64,000 nt of DNA from Desulfitobacterium hafniense DCB-2 (GCF_000021925.1 NC_011830.1:706501-770500), one strand, 5' to 3'. Positions 18,578-28,106 are shown, counted from the stretch's first letter. Notes: generated from the sequence alone by a model not told the origin. Made by a program: numbers and translations.

Positions 18578-19260
18578 ATATAGTGGATATCCGGGCGCAA
18601 ATGGAAGAAGAGCTGACTTGGCGGCAGAATGAAATCCGGTTTTTACGCAATCAGCTTAGCTATATTTCTGCTGATCAGGATAAAAAGCGGTATCGGAAAT
18701 CCTTAGTTGTGATGTTGTATGCTCATTTCGAGGGTTTTTGTAAAACGGTGCTTTTAATTTATGTGGATGCCATCAATCATTTGAGGATCAAAAGAAATGA
18801 AGCCAATCCTTATATCAAAACAGCTTCCTTGGCGGATGTGTTCAAAGCTTATGCTAATTTGGATAAGAAATGCGCTTTGTTTAAACATGCTTTGCCCCAG
18901 GATGAAAAGCTGCATTTATTTTCCCGACAGGTAGATTTCGTCAACATGATCGATGCTTTGTGGCAAGAAACAGCTGAGATACCGGAGAGTGTTATAGATA
19001 CTGAATCAAACCTGAAACCAGTTGTGCTCAGAAAAATACTCTTTCGCTTAGGGTTCCCCTACGATTGTTTTGCAGGTTATGAAGGAAAGATCAATTTTTT
19101 GCTGGAAAAAAGGAATAGTATTGCCCATGGCTCGGGAAAAGAAGGATTAGAGGAAAAAGAATACTCTGAAGTTGAAACGGCTAGTTTTGCGGTAATGGAA
19201 AAAATTCTAAAATTAGTCATTGAGGCGTTAGAAAACAAAACATATCTTAGTGTTGTTTAG
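18574..19260 (+). CDS. MAE_28990/MAE_18760-type HEPN protein
   Basis: A 228-residue all-alpha protein. Its N-terminal half (RYRKSLVVMLYAHFEGFCKT near 36-55) and its C-terminal RNSIAHG motif near 180-186 match the MAE_28990/MAE_18760 group of HEPN nuclease-like proteins. The R-x4-H motif is intact, so RNA cleavage is plausible. It starts four bases inside the DUF262 gene, and these two families are often neighbours in defence islands, so they likely form a functional pair. This is the second HEPN protein in the window, the first being fused to DUF499. Catalytic activity is inferred from the motif only. Confidence 0.8.
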   Translation: MNIVDIRAQMEEELTWRQNEIRFLRNQLSYISADQDKKRYRKSLVVMLYAHFEGFCKTVLLIYVDAINHLRIKRNEANPYIKTASLADVFKAYANLDKKCALFKHALPQDEKLHLFSRQVDFVNMIDALWQETAEIPESVIDTESNLKPVVLRKILFRLGFPYDCFAGYEGKINFLLEKRNSIAHGSGKEGLEEKEYSEVETASFAVMEKILKLVIEALENKTYLSVV

Positions 19261-19308
19261 AGTAATATGCTTATTTTAAGCGATTTTTTTATATGGGGAG
19301 GGAGAGCA

Positions 19309-20373
19309 GTGGATCTTGCCCAAAAATCTTTGCTTAATATAATCCAAGGCCTACGCGGTTGGAGTAGAGATTGGAAAAGGATTCCCAAAGAGATGTATTT
19401 AGGTCACTTACAATTCAGCCAAGTCGCCTTAAATGAGGGCATTATTCCACCTGGGAATCTTTATGACCTTTTAGCCATGTTGCAAAAACCTTGCCAAGAG
19501 TGGGGAATCCCGGCTTTTGAAGCATCTTTCGACTTGGATGCTTCAATCCTCAAAAAATATGGAGGCCTGAGCTATGAGGCAGAGGAATTTTTAGAAGAAC
19601 ATGTCTCGGTTGAAGAGTCGGAAGCAAGAGTCATGTTGGAAATCCTTTCACACTGCCGCGAAAAAGTCAAGGAAGCAAATAACTACCAAGAGCTATACAG
19701 TAAAATCAGAGAGTTTATAAGCTCGCCGGAACATGCCGTTTTGCCATCTGGCGAAGTTTACGATTTTGCGCATTCCTTGCAAGATAAAAAACTGTCTGAT
19801 CTCTTTTTTTCACTTTATGAACCATCTCCCTTACCCTATGAAGAATATTATTATTGCCCCTATTGCGGCTGGACCTTAACTACCCAGCGTGGAAAAAATC
19901 GGTGTACCAATAGGTCCTGCCATCTTAATGGTGAATTTAGGAACCCGGTAAAGATGCCCAACGCATCCCGAGATGTACTCTGGCGTTTGACACCCGGAAT
20001 TCAAAGATATGTTCTTGTGCCGGGAATTGCTGAGCTAAAGCTATATAAAAGACTTGAGACTAAAAAATATGATGTCCAGCTTTATCCGGAAATTGACCGT
20101 TATGATATACGAGTCAAGTTGGAAAACAGCATTGTCGATATTGATGTCAAAGAGTATTATTCGATAAGAAGTTTGGCTGACCATATCAATGCAAATTGGC
20201 AGAAGTATCATGAAAACAGCTATATTGTAATTCCCGGCCATGTTTTGAGAGAAAAACCATATTTCATAGAACGAGTAGCGAATTATCTTTCTCCGGAAGC
20301 TTACCGACACATTAATATTATTCCCGAAAGTAAGGTGTTAAGTGTCCTAGAAAGAGGTGTTGACGGTCAATGA
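19309..20373 (+). CDS. pPIWI-RE module restriction-endonuclease-like protein
   Basis: A 354-residue nuclease-like protein. The middle has a zinc ribbon (YYCPYCGW near 181-188, then CTNRSC near 199-204). The C-terminal part has a PD-(D/E)XK-like core, YPEIDRYDIRV followed by IVDIDVKEY near 277-285, where DxK would be catalytic. This architecture fits the REase partner of pPIWI-RE systems, whose other two genes follow directly. An in-frame ATG at 19267 exists, but the strong ribosome site GGGGAGGGAG at 19295-19304 points to the GTG at 19309. The stop overlaps the helicase start (ATGA). Predicted from comparative genomics to cut nucleic acid chosen by the PIWI protein; not demonstrated here. Confidence 0.75.
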   Translation: MDLAQKSLLNIIQGLRGWSRDWKRIPKEMYLGHLQFSQVALNEGIIPPGNLYDLLAMLQKPCQEWGIPAFEASFDLDASILKKYGGLSYEAEEFLEEHVSVEESEARVMLEILSHCREKVKEANNYQELYSKIREFISSPEHAVLPSGEVYDFAHSLQDKKLSDLFFSLYEPSPLPYEEYYYCPYCGWTLTTQRGKNRCTNRSCHLNGEFRNPVKMPNASRDVLWRLTPGIQRYVLVPGIAELKLYKRLETKKYDVQLYPEIDRYDIRVKLENSIVDIDVKEYYSIRSLADHINANWQKYHENSYIVIPGHVLREKPYFIERVANYLSPEAYRHINIIPESKVLSVLERGVDGQ

Positions 20374-23300
20374 GGCAGGGATATCGGGACTTGACTAAAG
20401 GAATAAAAAAAGCATTGAATGATGTTCTGCAGAATGGAGGAAATCGGTCTAATTTTCGCTATATTACTGATCTTATCATCAGGGTAGAATTGATGCTGAC
20501 CGGATTTAATTTAGCCACTGCTCATAATAAAGCGGAAGAGGCTTGGTCACTTATCCCCGGCTATGACTTCTGGAAAATTGCCGAGCCAGCTAATTTTGGA
20601 ATCATTGGCCGCATGCGTATTCTATTTGGGTTTTACAGAGCAGAATCCTTATGGATTAAAGACCTTGAAGAATATGGGAAACTCGACGCTGCTTATCGCT
20701 TATATTGTTTAATGGATAATGGCTTGTATAAGGAAGTACCTCCTCGTTATGTCTCGGACAGAAAGTCGGAGTATTATAACATTTTGATGAATCCTATCCC
20801 ACATAAACGCCATTCGTTACCTTTTATCACCGCGGGGGTGTTTAATTATCAAGTATTTATTGATGAAAAAAGGAATGTTCAAGGAAATATTCCAGTCATT
20901 CAAACAGAGCAGGTCGTTTTTCCTAAGCAGCGGTCCAAAAAATCTTTAACTTGTGATTTTAATAGGGATTGGCTTGGATTGCCTGAAGAAATGGAGCACA
21001 TTCAAAAAGGTTGGTTAAAACGAGCGAATTCTTTTGAACTTGCTTCGCTGAAGCAAAGCATGTGTTTAAATTATCGCGGAGTCAATCACTTGGCCGGTGG
21101 ATTGGGCACCGGCAAATCCACTTTCCGGGTTATGGAAACCTATCGTCTGGTAAAAAAGCACCAGGCCAAAGTGGGCATGTTAGAGGGAACGGTAGCTGAA
21201 GTAGTTAAAAGAGTTAAAGAATTGAACAGTTTAGGCATCAATGCTGTTCCGCTCATCGGTCCCTCAAGGCGGAAAAAGCACTTGGATACTTATTTATTTT
21301 CTCATGCCAAAGAAGTGGATGATTTATCTGGATGGATTAATGAAGAACACAGAGCGTTAAGCCATCTGAGCGGAATCTGCTTTATTCAGGCTCTTAGCGA
21401 AAATTTTGAGGACGATAAAAGCTTTCCTTGCCAGAAAATAGTGCAGGATAATAAGCCTGCTCAATGTTCATTCGCTGCCTCCTGTGGGATTTATGCGGAC
21501 TTCAGAAAAGCCATTGAGGCAGATGTATGGGTCACAACATCAGCTGCGGTTTTGAAGACCAGATTGCCAGGTATGCTTGACCCCTATGAGCGAACGGTGT
21601 TTGAGGTTATGTATGACCTTTTGGATGTAGTATTCGTAGACGAAGCAGACTACGTCCAAGAGCAATTTGATCGGACTTTTTTAGAAGAATATGAACTTTT
21701 TGGTGCTCCCAACCACTTGCTTGAGCAGTTGGAAAGTGAGCTTACCGCAAAAATTAATGGGAGATATTCCGATGTTGCGGGGAATCCCATAATCCTAAAT
21801 TTTCGTCGCCAATTAAAAGAAATGATTGATATCGTCTGGCAAATCTTTGAGTTGCTTAATAATTCACCTCGGTTACGCAAGCATTTGGCATATAGGAAGG
21901 TTTTTCATATCTATGCTTTGGCTCATGATTTAACGGATAAATTGGCTAAAGGCTCGGAATCAAGTGACAAAATCTGGGCTGAATTGCGGGGGTATATCAG
22001 TGATCCTTTTGCAGAGGGTAAATTCACTGCAGTCGCCAATCAGTTGTTGGCCCTTAATCGTACTAAGTTTAAAGAGGAGCTTCTCGAACCTTTCGTTGCT
22101 TCCTTCTTTGAGGGAGTTAAATCCAAGCTGGATAGGAGTCTTCTTTCTTTGCAATTGGAGCTCTTTCTATACCTGGGTAGGTTTGAAGACCATCTAAAGA
22201 GTATTCTCCAATATGCGGATATCGTGTTTGAAGAACTCAATATTTCTTCTTCGTTGGGTAAGGTGTTCAATATGCGGAAGGAGTTTTCCCCTTTCATGAA
22301 AGAAGGCATGACAGGGATGATGGTAGGATATCGCTATTTTGCAAAAGAGAGCTCTCTGGGGACTTTTAAGTTCTTTGAATATTCGGGTGTAGGAAGATTG
22401 CTTTTAAAAGAATGGAGTGACTTATATGATCAGACTGACGGAATCCAAGGACCAGGCGTAGTCTTTCTGTCTGGTACCAGTGTAGCACCGGGGTCCCGTC
22501 ATTATGAGCTTAATTCACCGGTAGATTGGCTGATGAAGACCCGTACAACTATGGGCAAAATAGAACAATTTTATCATCCCCTGGCAGACCCGGAAACCGG
22601 GGAACTGATTTTTGTGTCTGGAACTAATCCGGAAAAGCGCGGGGAACACTTGGAGAAAGAGGTAAGGTTGCTGAAACCGCTGATAAAGCGTGAAATAGAG
22701 CATTGGTATAAAGAACGAAAAATCCTCTTAGTTGTCAATTCCTATGATGATCTAGAGCGGGTCGCAGGTGTGCTGTCTTTAGATCCGGAATGGAAAGATA
22801 ACTTTAAAATTCTTTCAAGAGGAGATCAAGCAGAGGAGGAAGCGGAGGGTCTATCGTTTTATTTTCCCTTAGCTAATATTGAACAATTTGTTCATGAGTC
22901 GGCTGAGATTCTTGTGGCTCCGTTATTGGCAATGAATCGGGGGCATAATATCCTGGATGACCGTCAGGGAGCTCTTTTTGGCACGGTATTTTTCTTGATT
23001 CGCCCTTATCCGGTTCCTGATAATTTGGGTTACATGATTCAAGCTCTTCATGCTCAGCTCCCTAATATATTAGAGACTATTGAACAAAAGAGCCTTGTGG
23101 GCGGCAAGGCAATTAAGGAACTGCGTAAAAATAGTATTCTACTCTTAGAAACGATGGTCAGGAAACCGGATTTTTGGTCGATATTATCGCCGAAAGAAAG
23201 GAAGGCCCTGGCCTGGTTTATCCTTGTTCCGGTATGGCAGATGATTGGTCGTCTGCTGCGCGGAGGCAGGGACGCTCGTGTCTTTTATATTGATGCTAAG

Positions 23301-23447
23301 TTTGGTATGGAGGGAACCACTGGAACGGGAACAATTCCTTCTTTGCTTAGCTATTGGCGGACCATGCTGGAAGCCCATCAGGGCGACAAAGTAATTCAAT
23401 CACTGTACGGTTCATTTCTTGACAGTTTACCAAGAATTACAAAGTGA
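20370..23447 (+). CDS. pPIWI-RE module DinG/XPD-like helicase
   Basis: A 1025-residue SF2 helicase of the type linked to pPIWI-RE. Walker A is GGLGTGKST near 241-250, the DEAD-like box is VVFVDEADY near 419-427, and motif VI is QMIGRLLRGGR near 955-966. Between motifs I and II four cysteines are spaced C337-x16-C354-x11-C366-x5-C372, in the place where DinG and XPD helicases hold a 4Fe-4S cluster; cluster binding is my inference. The long C-terminus lacks other recognised domains. The gene overlaps the nuclease gene before it by four bases and is followed nine bases later by the PIWI gene. Likely role: remodelling the DNA or R-loop substrate for the PIWI-nuclease complex. Confidence 0.8.
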   Translation: MRQGYRDLTKGIKKALNDVLQNGGNRSNFRYITDLIIRVELMLTGFNLATAHNKAEEAWSLIPGYDFWKIAEPANFGIIGRMRILFGFYRAESLWIKDLEEYGKLDAAYRLYCLMDNGLYKEVPPRYVSDRKSEYYNILMNPIPHKRHSLPFITAGVFNYQVFIDEKRNVQGNIPVIQTEQVVFPKQRSKKSLTCDFNRDWLGLPEEMEHIQKGWLKRANSFELASLKQSMCLNYRGVNHLAGGLGTGKSTFRVMETYRLVKKHQAKVGMLEGTVAEVVKRVKELNSLGINAVPLIGPSRRKKHLDTYLFSHAKEVDDLSGWINEEHRALSHLSGICFIQALSENFEDDKSFPCQKIVQDNKPAQCSFAASCGIYADFRKAIEADVWVTTSAAVLKTRLPGMLDPYERTVFEVMYDLLDVVFVDEADYVQEQFDRTFLEEYELFGAPNHLLEQLESELTAKINGRYSDVAGNPIILNFRRQLKEMIDIVWQIFELLNNSPRLRKHLAYRKVFHIYALAHDLTDKLAKGSESSDKIWAELRGYISDPFAEGKFTAVANQLLALNRTKFKEELLEPFVASFFEGVKSKLDRSLLSLQLELFLYLGRFEDHLKSILQYADIVFEELNISSSLGKVFNMRKEFSPFMKEGMTGMMVGYRYFAKESSLGTFKFFEYSGVGRLLLKEWSDLYDQTDGIQGPGVVFLSGTSVAPGSRHYELNSPVDWLMKTRTTMGKIEQFYHPLADPETGELIFVSGTNPEKRGEHLEKEVRLLKPLIKREIEHWYKERKILLVVNSYDDLERVAGVLSLDPEWKDNFKILSRGDQAEEEAEGLSFYFPLANIEQFVHESAEILVAPLLAMNRGHNILDDRQGALFGTVFFLIRPYPVPDNLGYMIQALHAQLPNILETIEQKSLVGGKAIKELRKNSILLLETMVRKPDFWSILSPKERKALAWFILVPVWQMIGRLLRGGRDARVFYIDAKFGMEGTTGTGTIPSLLSYWRTMLEAHQGDKVIQSLYGSFLDSLPRITK

Positions 23448-23456
23448 CGTGAGGAT

Positions 23457-26030
23457 GTGAAAATTTTGGCACACTATTTGCAACTCAATGCGTTTGAACT
23501 GGGAGAAAATACTATTCCTCAAATTCCACTTTATCAGATGGAATTCCCCCATGAATGGACTGTGCTGCTAAAAGGAATCATGGATGGATATCACTCCCCG
23601 GTGAAATTAACCGACTTAAGAGCCAAGTTGCAGATGTTATTTCCTCAGATACTGGGGGGATATGATAATCTGCTTACAGAAGGGCAAGCTTATCCATGGC
23701 TAATTGCCACTGAGCCTATTCAAGAAGTATGGCTGGAACGTTTGACTCGCAATTGGTTAAAAAATGAATTGCTAAAAAAACAAAAATATGGGGCTAAAGC
23801 GGCAGAGATTTCTCCCGTTAATCTCAATTGGGAAAGGTACAATTTACCGATACAGTGGGATAATTGCGTTCGCTATCAAGTCATTCCAGGATTATTTACC
23901 CATGCGTTTTGCCAGGAAATTCGGTATTTGAACCTTCCTGGCGGTGTTGATATTCCTTTAAAGTTTGTTCAGGTGTTTTATGGAAAGAAGCACGAATGCA
24001 TGAGCTTACCTTTTCTGAACAACCAACCTCAGTTTTCTTATATTATTCACTTTGATGTAACAAATCGGGGTGGGGAAGCAGACCGTCTGCTGCTAAATGT
24101 TAGAATCGGAATGCGCCGTTTTCATACTGCCCCTGTCCTTGCCAACGAAAATCCTTATGAGTTACTGAATAAAAAGGGGACGTTGCTGTTAGGGATGTCC
24201 AATCCTTTTGTTCTTACTGATACTTCGTTAACGGTTCTATCTACATTAAAATTCCGGCGAGCAAAAGATTCATCTGCTTTAGCTCAATGGGTTTCTGCAG
24301 AAGAAGACTTGTTCTTTGATGTTCTTAAAGAAAATCTGTCTATTGATCAGTTTTTGGCCAGTCCTTTAAGCTACTGGTCAGAGTCAGGCAAGGTGAAGGG
24401 TTATCTGGTTCATTCCAGTCAAGTTTATCAAAATGAGCCAGATGTTAAAACGGGGCTGGGCTTGCCTGAACGAACGGCTTTGCTTGATTTAGTATCTCGA
24501 ACCTTTAACTTAAAAGCCCGTCTCGACTTTCTTGAGAAAGTCAGCTGTGGAGGGAGATTAAAGCATTTACCGATAAAAGCGCCTGAAAGGACCTTTATCA
24601 ACTTAGAACTCTGGATGAGTCCGGACATGTATAAGGAATGCGTAGAGCTGCTTGCTCAGATCCAATTTGATAACAGCAATGGCGGAAGGTTACTTTGGCC
24701 CACAGATAAACCGGATGAATTTATCTTAAATGCCAATCCGGAGGTAGTAGTTGCGCTGCAACATCGCGATGATGCGTTTCTTACGCAAGAGCTTGATCCT
24801 GAAGGGTTGAGAGAGCAACGAGTCTCTGAAATCAAAAAAAGAGTCACTGTTGCAGAACGCGATAAACTGACTCTGGCTTTGATTGAGATTGGAGAGAAAA
24901 AGAGCTACAAAAAATTAGACCCTAAAGCAGCAGTGCGTTCAGGGTTGGCTAAAACAGGACGAATGACTCAATTCATGTATAAGTTAAATCATGAATTGAA
25001 TGGGCGAAGAAGGAGTAAGGAAGACGAAGAAAAAAGCATAATGAAAACCAATCTTGGTATTGTAACAAATGCTTTCCTTGACTTATTGGCAGATGCCGGT
25101 TTTGTTCGGGCTAATATTCCCCTTATTGCCGAGGGAGAACATATTGTAGTGACCGGCATTATAAAACGAAAGGTTCGCCTTAACTCTAGGCGCACAAACA
25201 CTGAGTACCTGCCTGTGCTATTGTGGTTTGACGGGCGAGAAATCAAAGTGAAACGGTTGGGTGAAACACTTTGGTTGCCTATGCATAAAGCGCTTTTGGA
25301 CTTCAGCAAAACCAGACCTTTTGATAATATGTGGAAAGAAAGCTCACAGAGGTTTATTAATTGGTTGGAACAAGAAATCGAAAGCATTCTTCTTAGTACT
25401 TCCGAGGTACCAATTTACTTGTTCGCGGATGCGGGATTACGTCAATATTGGTGGAAGAACTTGCAAAATCCAATAATAACGTCACGAGATCTTCCCTTTA
25501 CTAAACGTATAATTGATGAGGAAAGATTAAAATTTGTTAGGTTAAACCGCACGGATGATGTACCGCAATATGAGATTTTTGACACGAATAAAAACAGTAG
25601 CTTGAATAGGTACAAAGGATTATTCCGAGACGGGGAGATTTATTACAGTGTGGGTTCTAAGCCGGACACTATCCGGGCTAAGCTTGAAATCACTAAATAT
25701 AATACACCTCGAGAGATTATTCTTAAACAGCAAGCGGTGGAGATACTGCCTACCGGAGTGAAAGATCAAGAGGAAGCAGCTCAGCTCGCTCAACGAGCGC
25801 ATCTTTTACGCGAGGGAAATTTGACCTATGCTCGCAGTACTGCGCAGCCCTTTCCGTTGCATTTATTGAAGAGTTTATCAAAATATTGGGAGGCTGAAAA
25901 CGCAAGAGCCATAGAGGATGAAGATGAGCAAGGTAATTTAGAATATGATAGCTATGGAAATGATTTTGAAGAAGGAATAAAATCATCTATTCGACGAAGG
26001 TGTGGGCAAATTTTGAGGTTTAAGAGATGA
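23457..26030 (+). CDS. pPIWI-RE protein (DUF3962 plus RNase H-like PIWI)
   Basis: An 857-residue protein I assign to the pPIWI-RE family. The N-terminus fits the DUF3962/pPIWI_RE_X region, the middle carries charged helical segments, and the C-terminal ~350 residues resemble the RNase H-like PIWI domain, with strands such as YLPVLLWFDG and VPIYLFADAGLRQYWW near 650-662 and a late conserved-looking block (ARSTAQPFPLHLLKSL). pPIWI-RE proteins are named for conserved arginine and glutamate residues and are predicted, from genomic context, to bind nucleic-acid guides and restrict R-loop-like targets with a helicase and a nuclease. Both partners are the two preceding genes in the usual order. GTG start with GAGGA upstream. 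I cannot verify the catalytic residues by eye. Confidence 0.78.
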   Translation: MKILAHYLQLNAFELGENTIPQIPLYQMEFPHEWTVLLKGIMDGYHSPVKLTDLRAKLQMLFPQILGGYDNLLTEGQAYPWLIATEPIQEVWLERLTRNWLKNELLKKQKYGAKAAEISPVNLNWERYNLPIQWDNCVRYQVIPGLFTHAFCQEIRYLNLPGGVDIPLKFVQVFYGKKHECMSLPFLNNQPQFSYIIHFDVTNRGGEADRLLLNVRIGMRRFHTAPVLANENPYELLNKKGTLLLGMSNPFVLTDTSLTVLSTLKFRRAKDSSALAQWVSAEEDLFFDVLKENLSIDQFLASPLSYWSESGKVKGYLVHSSQVYQNEPDVKTGLGLPERTALLDLVSRTFNLKARLDFLEKVSCGGRLKHLPIKAPERTFINLELWMSPDMYKECVELLAQIQFDNSNGGRLLWPTDKPDEFILNANPEVVVALQHRDDAFLTQELDPEGLREQRVSEIKKRVTVAERDKLTLALIEIGEKKSYKKLDPKAAVRSGLAKTGRMTQFMYKLNHELNGRRRSKEDEEKSIMKTNLGIVTNAFLDLLADAGFVRANIPLIAEGEHIVVTGIIKRKVRLNSRRTNTEYLPVLLWFDGREIKVKRLGETLWLPMHKALLDFSKTRPFDNMWKESSQRFINWLEQEIESILLSTSEVPIYLFADAGLRQYWWKNLQNPIITSRDLPFTKRIIDEERLKFVRLNRTDDVPQYEIFDTNKNSSLNRYKGLFRDGEIYYSVGSKPDTIRAKLEITKYNTPREIILKQQAVEILPTGVKDQEEAAQLAQRAHLLREGNLTYARSTAQPFPLHLLKSLSKYWEAENARAIEDEDEQGNLEYDSYGNDFEEGIKSSIRRRCGQILRFKR

Positions 26031-26126
26031 GCACCTGCCTCCGACGACAGGGAGGTTAAAATAGACTTGTTGGCGAAGATTTAAGGTATAATAAAAATAA
26101 CCATAATTTTGAAGGGAAGGGTTAAG

Positions 26127-27149
26127 ATGGCGCTTAAAAAGATATGCCTAGAAAACTTTACAGTCTTCGATAAGATGGAGATAGAATTTTGTGATGGGGT
26201 CAATGTCTTGATCGGAGAAAATGGTACCGGTAAAACCCATATCATGAAATTGCTTTATGCTGCTTGCCAATCAGCTCATGCCAGTAAAAAGGTGATCAGT
26301 TTTCCGCAAAAGATTGTCCAAGTGTTTAAGCCTGACCATGCCAATATTTCCCGATTGCTAAGCCGCAAGGCTGGAAATGGCTCGGCTAAGGTACACGTTA
26401 TTTCGGGAAACAACACGCTGAAGACTTCTTTTAACCTTAAAACTAAGAATTGGGATGCAGAAGTGGTCGGAGCACAGGCGTGGGAGAAGCAGTTGTCGAA
26501 TTTGACCAGCACGTTCATTCCGGCCAAAGAGATCTTGTCAAACTCTAAAAACCTCGTCAACGCTATCAATGTTGGCAACGTGGATTTTGATGATACGTAT
26601 AAAGATATTATTTCCGTCGCCAGTGTCGATATAAACCGTGGACCGAATAACGTTCAAAAGGAAAAATATCTGCAGATTCTCCAAGATATTACTGATGGAA
26701 AAGTAAGTTATGAAAATGAAGAATTTTATCTGTTGCCGGGCAATCAAGCTAAATTAGAGTTTCAACTGGTGGCCGAAGGAATGCGCAAAATAGCTTTATT
26801 ATGGCAGCTCATAAAAAATGGAACTCTTGAGCAGGGGACCGTTTTGTTTTGGGATGAGCCGGAAGCCAACATCAACCCAAAACATATCCCGGCGCTAGTT
26901 GAGGTGCTTTTGAATCTACAAGGGGATGGGGTGCAAATTTTTATTGCCACCCACGACTATGTATTGGCCAAATATTTAGAAATTAGAATGGCTGATGCAA
27001 ATAAAATTCGCTTTCATTCTCTCTATAAAAAAGAAGGCCGGGTAGAAGTTGAAAGCAACCATAATTTTAAAGACCTGGTCAACAACTCAATTGCCGAAGC
27101 TTATAACAAGCTATTAGATGAGGTCTTTGAACAGACGACGAAGGGGTGA
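26127..27149 (+). CDS. AAA/ABC-type ATPase of a two-gene nuclease pair
   Basis: A 340-residue RecF/SMC-like ATPase. Walker A (IGENGTGKTH) is at about 29-38, and Walker B (VLFWDEPEANINP) near 239-251 is followed by FIATHDYVLAKY as the switch region. A TTG at 26109 is in frame, but the purine-rich ribosome site (GAAGGGAAGGG) fits the ATG at 26127. A TATAAT at 26087-26092 upstream suggests its own promoter. The next gene starts within its stop and encodes a small PD-(D/E)XK-like nuclease, so the two make an ATPase-nuclease pair in the general style of Septu or OLD-type defence. Which named family it belongs to cannot be told from the sequence alone. Confidence 0.8.
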   Translation: MALKKICLENFTVFDKMEIEFCDGVNVLIGENGTGKTHIMKLLYAACQSAHASKKVISFPQKIVQVFKPDHANISRLLSRKAGNGSAKVHVISGNNTLKTSFNLKTKNWDAEVVGAQAWEKQLSNLTSTFIPAKEILSNSKNLVNAINVGNVDFDDTYKDIISVASVDINRGPNNVQKEKYLQILQDITDGKVSYENEEFYLLPGNQAKLEFQLVAEGMRKIALLWQLIKNGTLEQGTVLFWDEPEANINPKHIPALVEVLLNLQGDGVQIFIATHDYVLAKYLEIRMADANKIRFHSLYKKEGRVEVESNHNFKDLVNNSIAEAYNKLLDEVFEQTTKG

Positions 27150-27667
27150 TGAAGTTGCCAGGGGAAATTTATATCGAAGAAAATGGCGTTTTCCAACTTG
27201 ATTGTTCTGCTGCCTTATGGTCTACAGATCAGATACATACCCTTTATCATGCTGCTGGCACATTTTTATGCGATGCTGACTTCGTTGCCGAAACGGAAAA
27301 ATTTCTGGTATTAATTGAGTATAAAAATGCCAGCATTCCTAATGCTGCTAATCCAGACAGATTTAAACCATCTTCGCCGCAGAAAATTGATAATATCGCA
27401 CGTAAGTTTTATGACAGTTTGCATTATTTAACGCTGGAAGCAAAAAATAAACCCCTGAGATATGTATACATTGTTGAATATCCTCAAGCAGGTGTGACTG
27501 AGCGAAAAATGCTCCGTAATGCCATCGCCAATAAGCTCCCTTTTAAAATGCAGCAAGGAAGACAGCGAAAATTGGTTGATGATTTTGAAGTCTTATCCAT
27601 CTCCGAATGGAATGAACACGCAGAATATGCAGTCTTTCCTTTGACTCCTGTTTACCCCTTTTCCTGA
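27149..27667 (+). CDS. Putative PD-(D/E)XK nuclease partner
   Basis: A protein of about 172 residues of no recognised named family. Residues 42-59 read as an acidic DADF segment followed by a hydrophobic strand and EYKN, giving the D...ExK pattern of PD-(D/E)XK nucleases (D44, E57, K59), with YIVEYPQAG as the next core strand. Function as the DNA-cutting half of the ATPase gene before it is inferred from this motif and from the overlapping stop/start. GTG 27146, ATG 27149 and TTG 27155 are all in frame; AAGGGG at 27141-27146 is best spaced for the TTG. A C-terminal helix pair follows without other motifs. Confidence 0.65.
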   Translation: MKLPGEIYIEENGVFQLDCSAALWSTDQIHTLYHAAGTFLCDADFVAETEKFLVLIEYKNASIPNAANPDRFKPSSPQKIDNIARKFYDSLHYLTLEAKNKPLRYVYIVEYPQAGVTERKMLRNAIANKLPFKMQQGRQRKLVDDFEVLSISEWNEHAEYAVFPLTPVYPFS

Positions 27668-27717
27668 GGCAATGGCTTATGATAGTGCCTTATTATGAAT
27701 ATTTCATTTTATGCGTG

Positions 27718-27746
27718 TTGACTAAAAAGTCAATATATACTAGACT
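27718..27746 (+). promoter_or_regulatory. Promoter with overlapping operator for the XRE/ImmA pair
   Basis: TTGACT at 27718-27723 and TAGACT at 27741-27746 are 17 bases apart. The -35 is half of a perfect palindrome at 27718-27733 (TTGACT, AAAA, AGTCAA). A repressor bound there would block RNA polymerase, so this is a likely operator of the XRE protein encoded next. Confidence 0.6.
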
Positions 27747-27770
27747 GATTATATCAGGAAGGTGAGATTA

Positions 27771-28103
27771 ATGAGTGATTTTGGAAACACATTAAAAAAT
27801 CTTCGCAAGCAACACAAGATCACTCAACGTGATTTAGCCGAAAGGGTTGGGGTGGATTTTACTTATATTAGCAAGATTGAAACAGGGGCAATTGCGAATC
27901 CTCCTTCAGAGAAGACAATTATTCAGATTGCCAAAGTCTTGGGAACCAATGCAGACGAGTTGATCTTGTTAGCCAAAAAAGTTCCGGAAACGATCCGCGA
28001 AACAATTGTTGACGATGATTTAGCTGCCGCTTTTTTACGCAAAGTACCACGATTTTCAGAAGAACAACGAAAGATAATTAAGGACCTTATCGACGAGGTG
28101 TAA
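27771..28103 (+). CDS. XRE-family repressor (ImmR-like)
   Basis: A 110-residue Cro/C1-type repressor. The helix-turn-helix lies in residues about 8-40 (ITQRDLAERVGVDFTYISKI), and the C-terminal part is a short charged helical tail ending IIKDLIDEV. The ribosome site GGAAGGTGAG favours the ATG at 27771 over an in-frame GTG nine bases earlier. The gene is three bases from an ImmA-like metallopeptidase. In ICEBs1-type systems the peptidase cleaves the repressor upon DNA damage or a peptide signal, releasing the promoter. Here the same circuit probably controls this pair and the genes after it. A palindromic operator overlaps its own -35 box. Confidence 0.88.
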   Translation: MSDFGNTLKNLRKQHKITQRDLAERVGVDFTYISKIETGAIANPPSEKTIIQIAKVLGTNADELILLAKKVPETIRETIVDDDLAAAFLRKVPRFSEEQRKIIKDLIDEV

Positions 28104-28106
28104 TTA

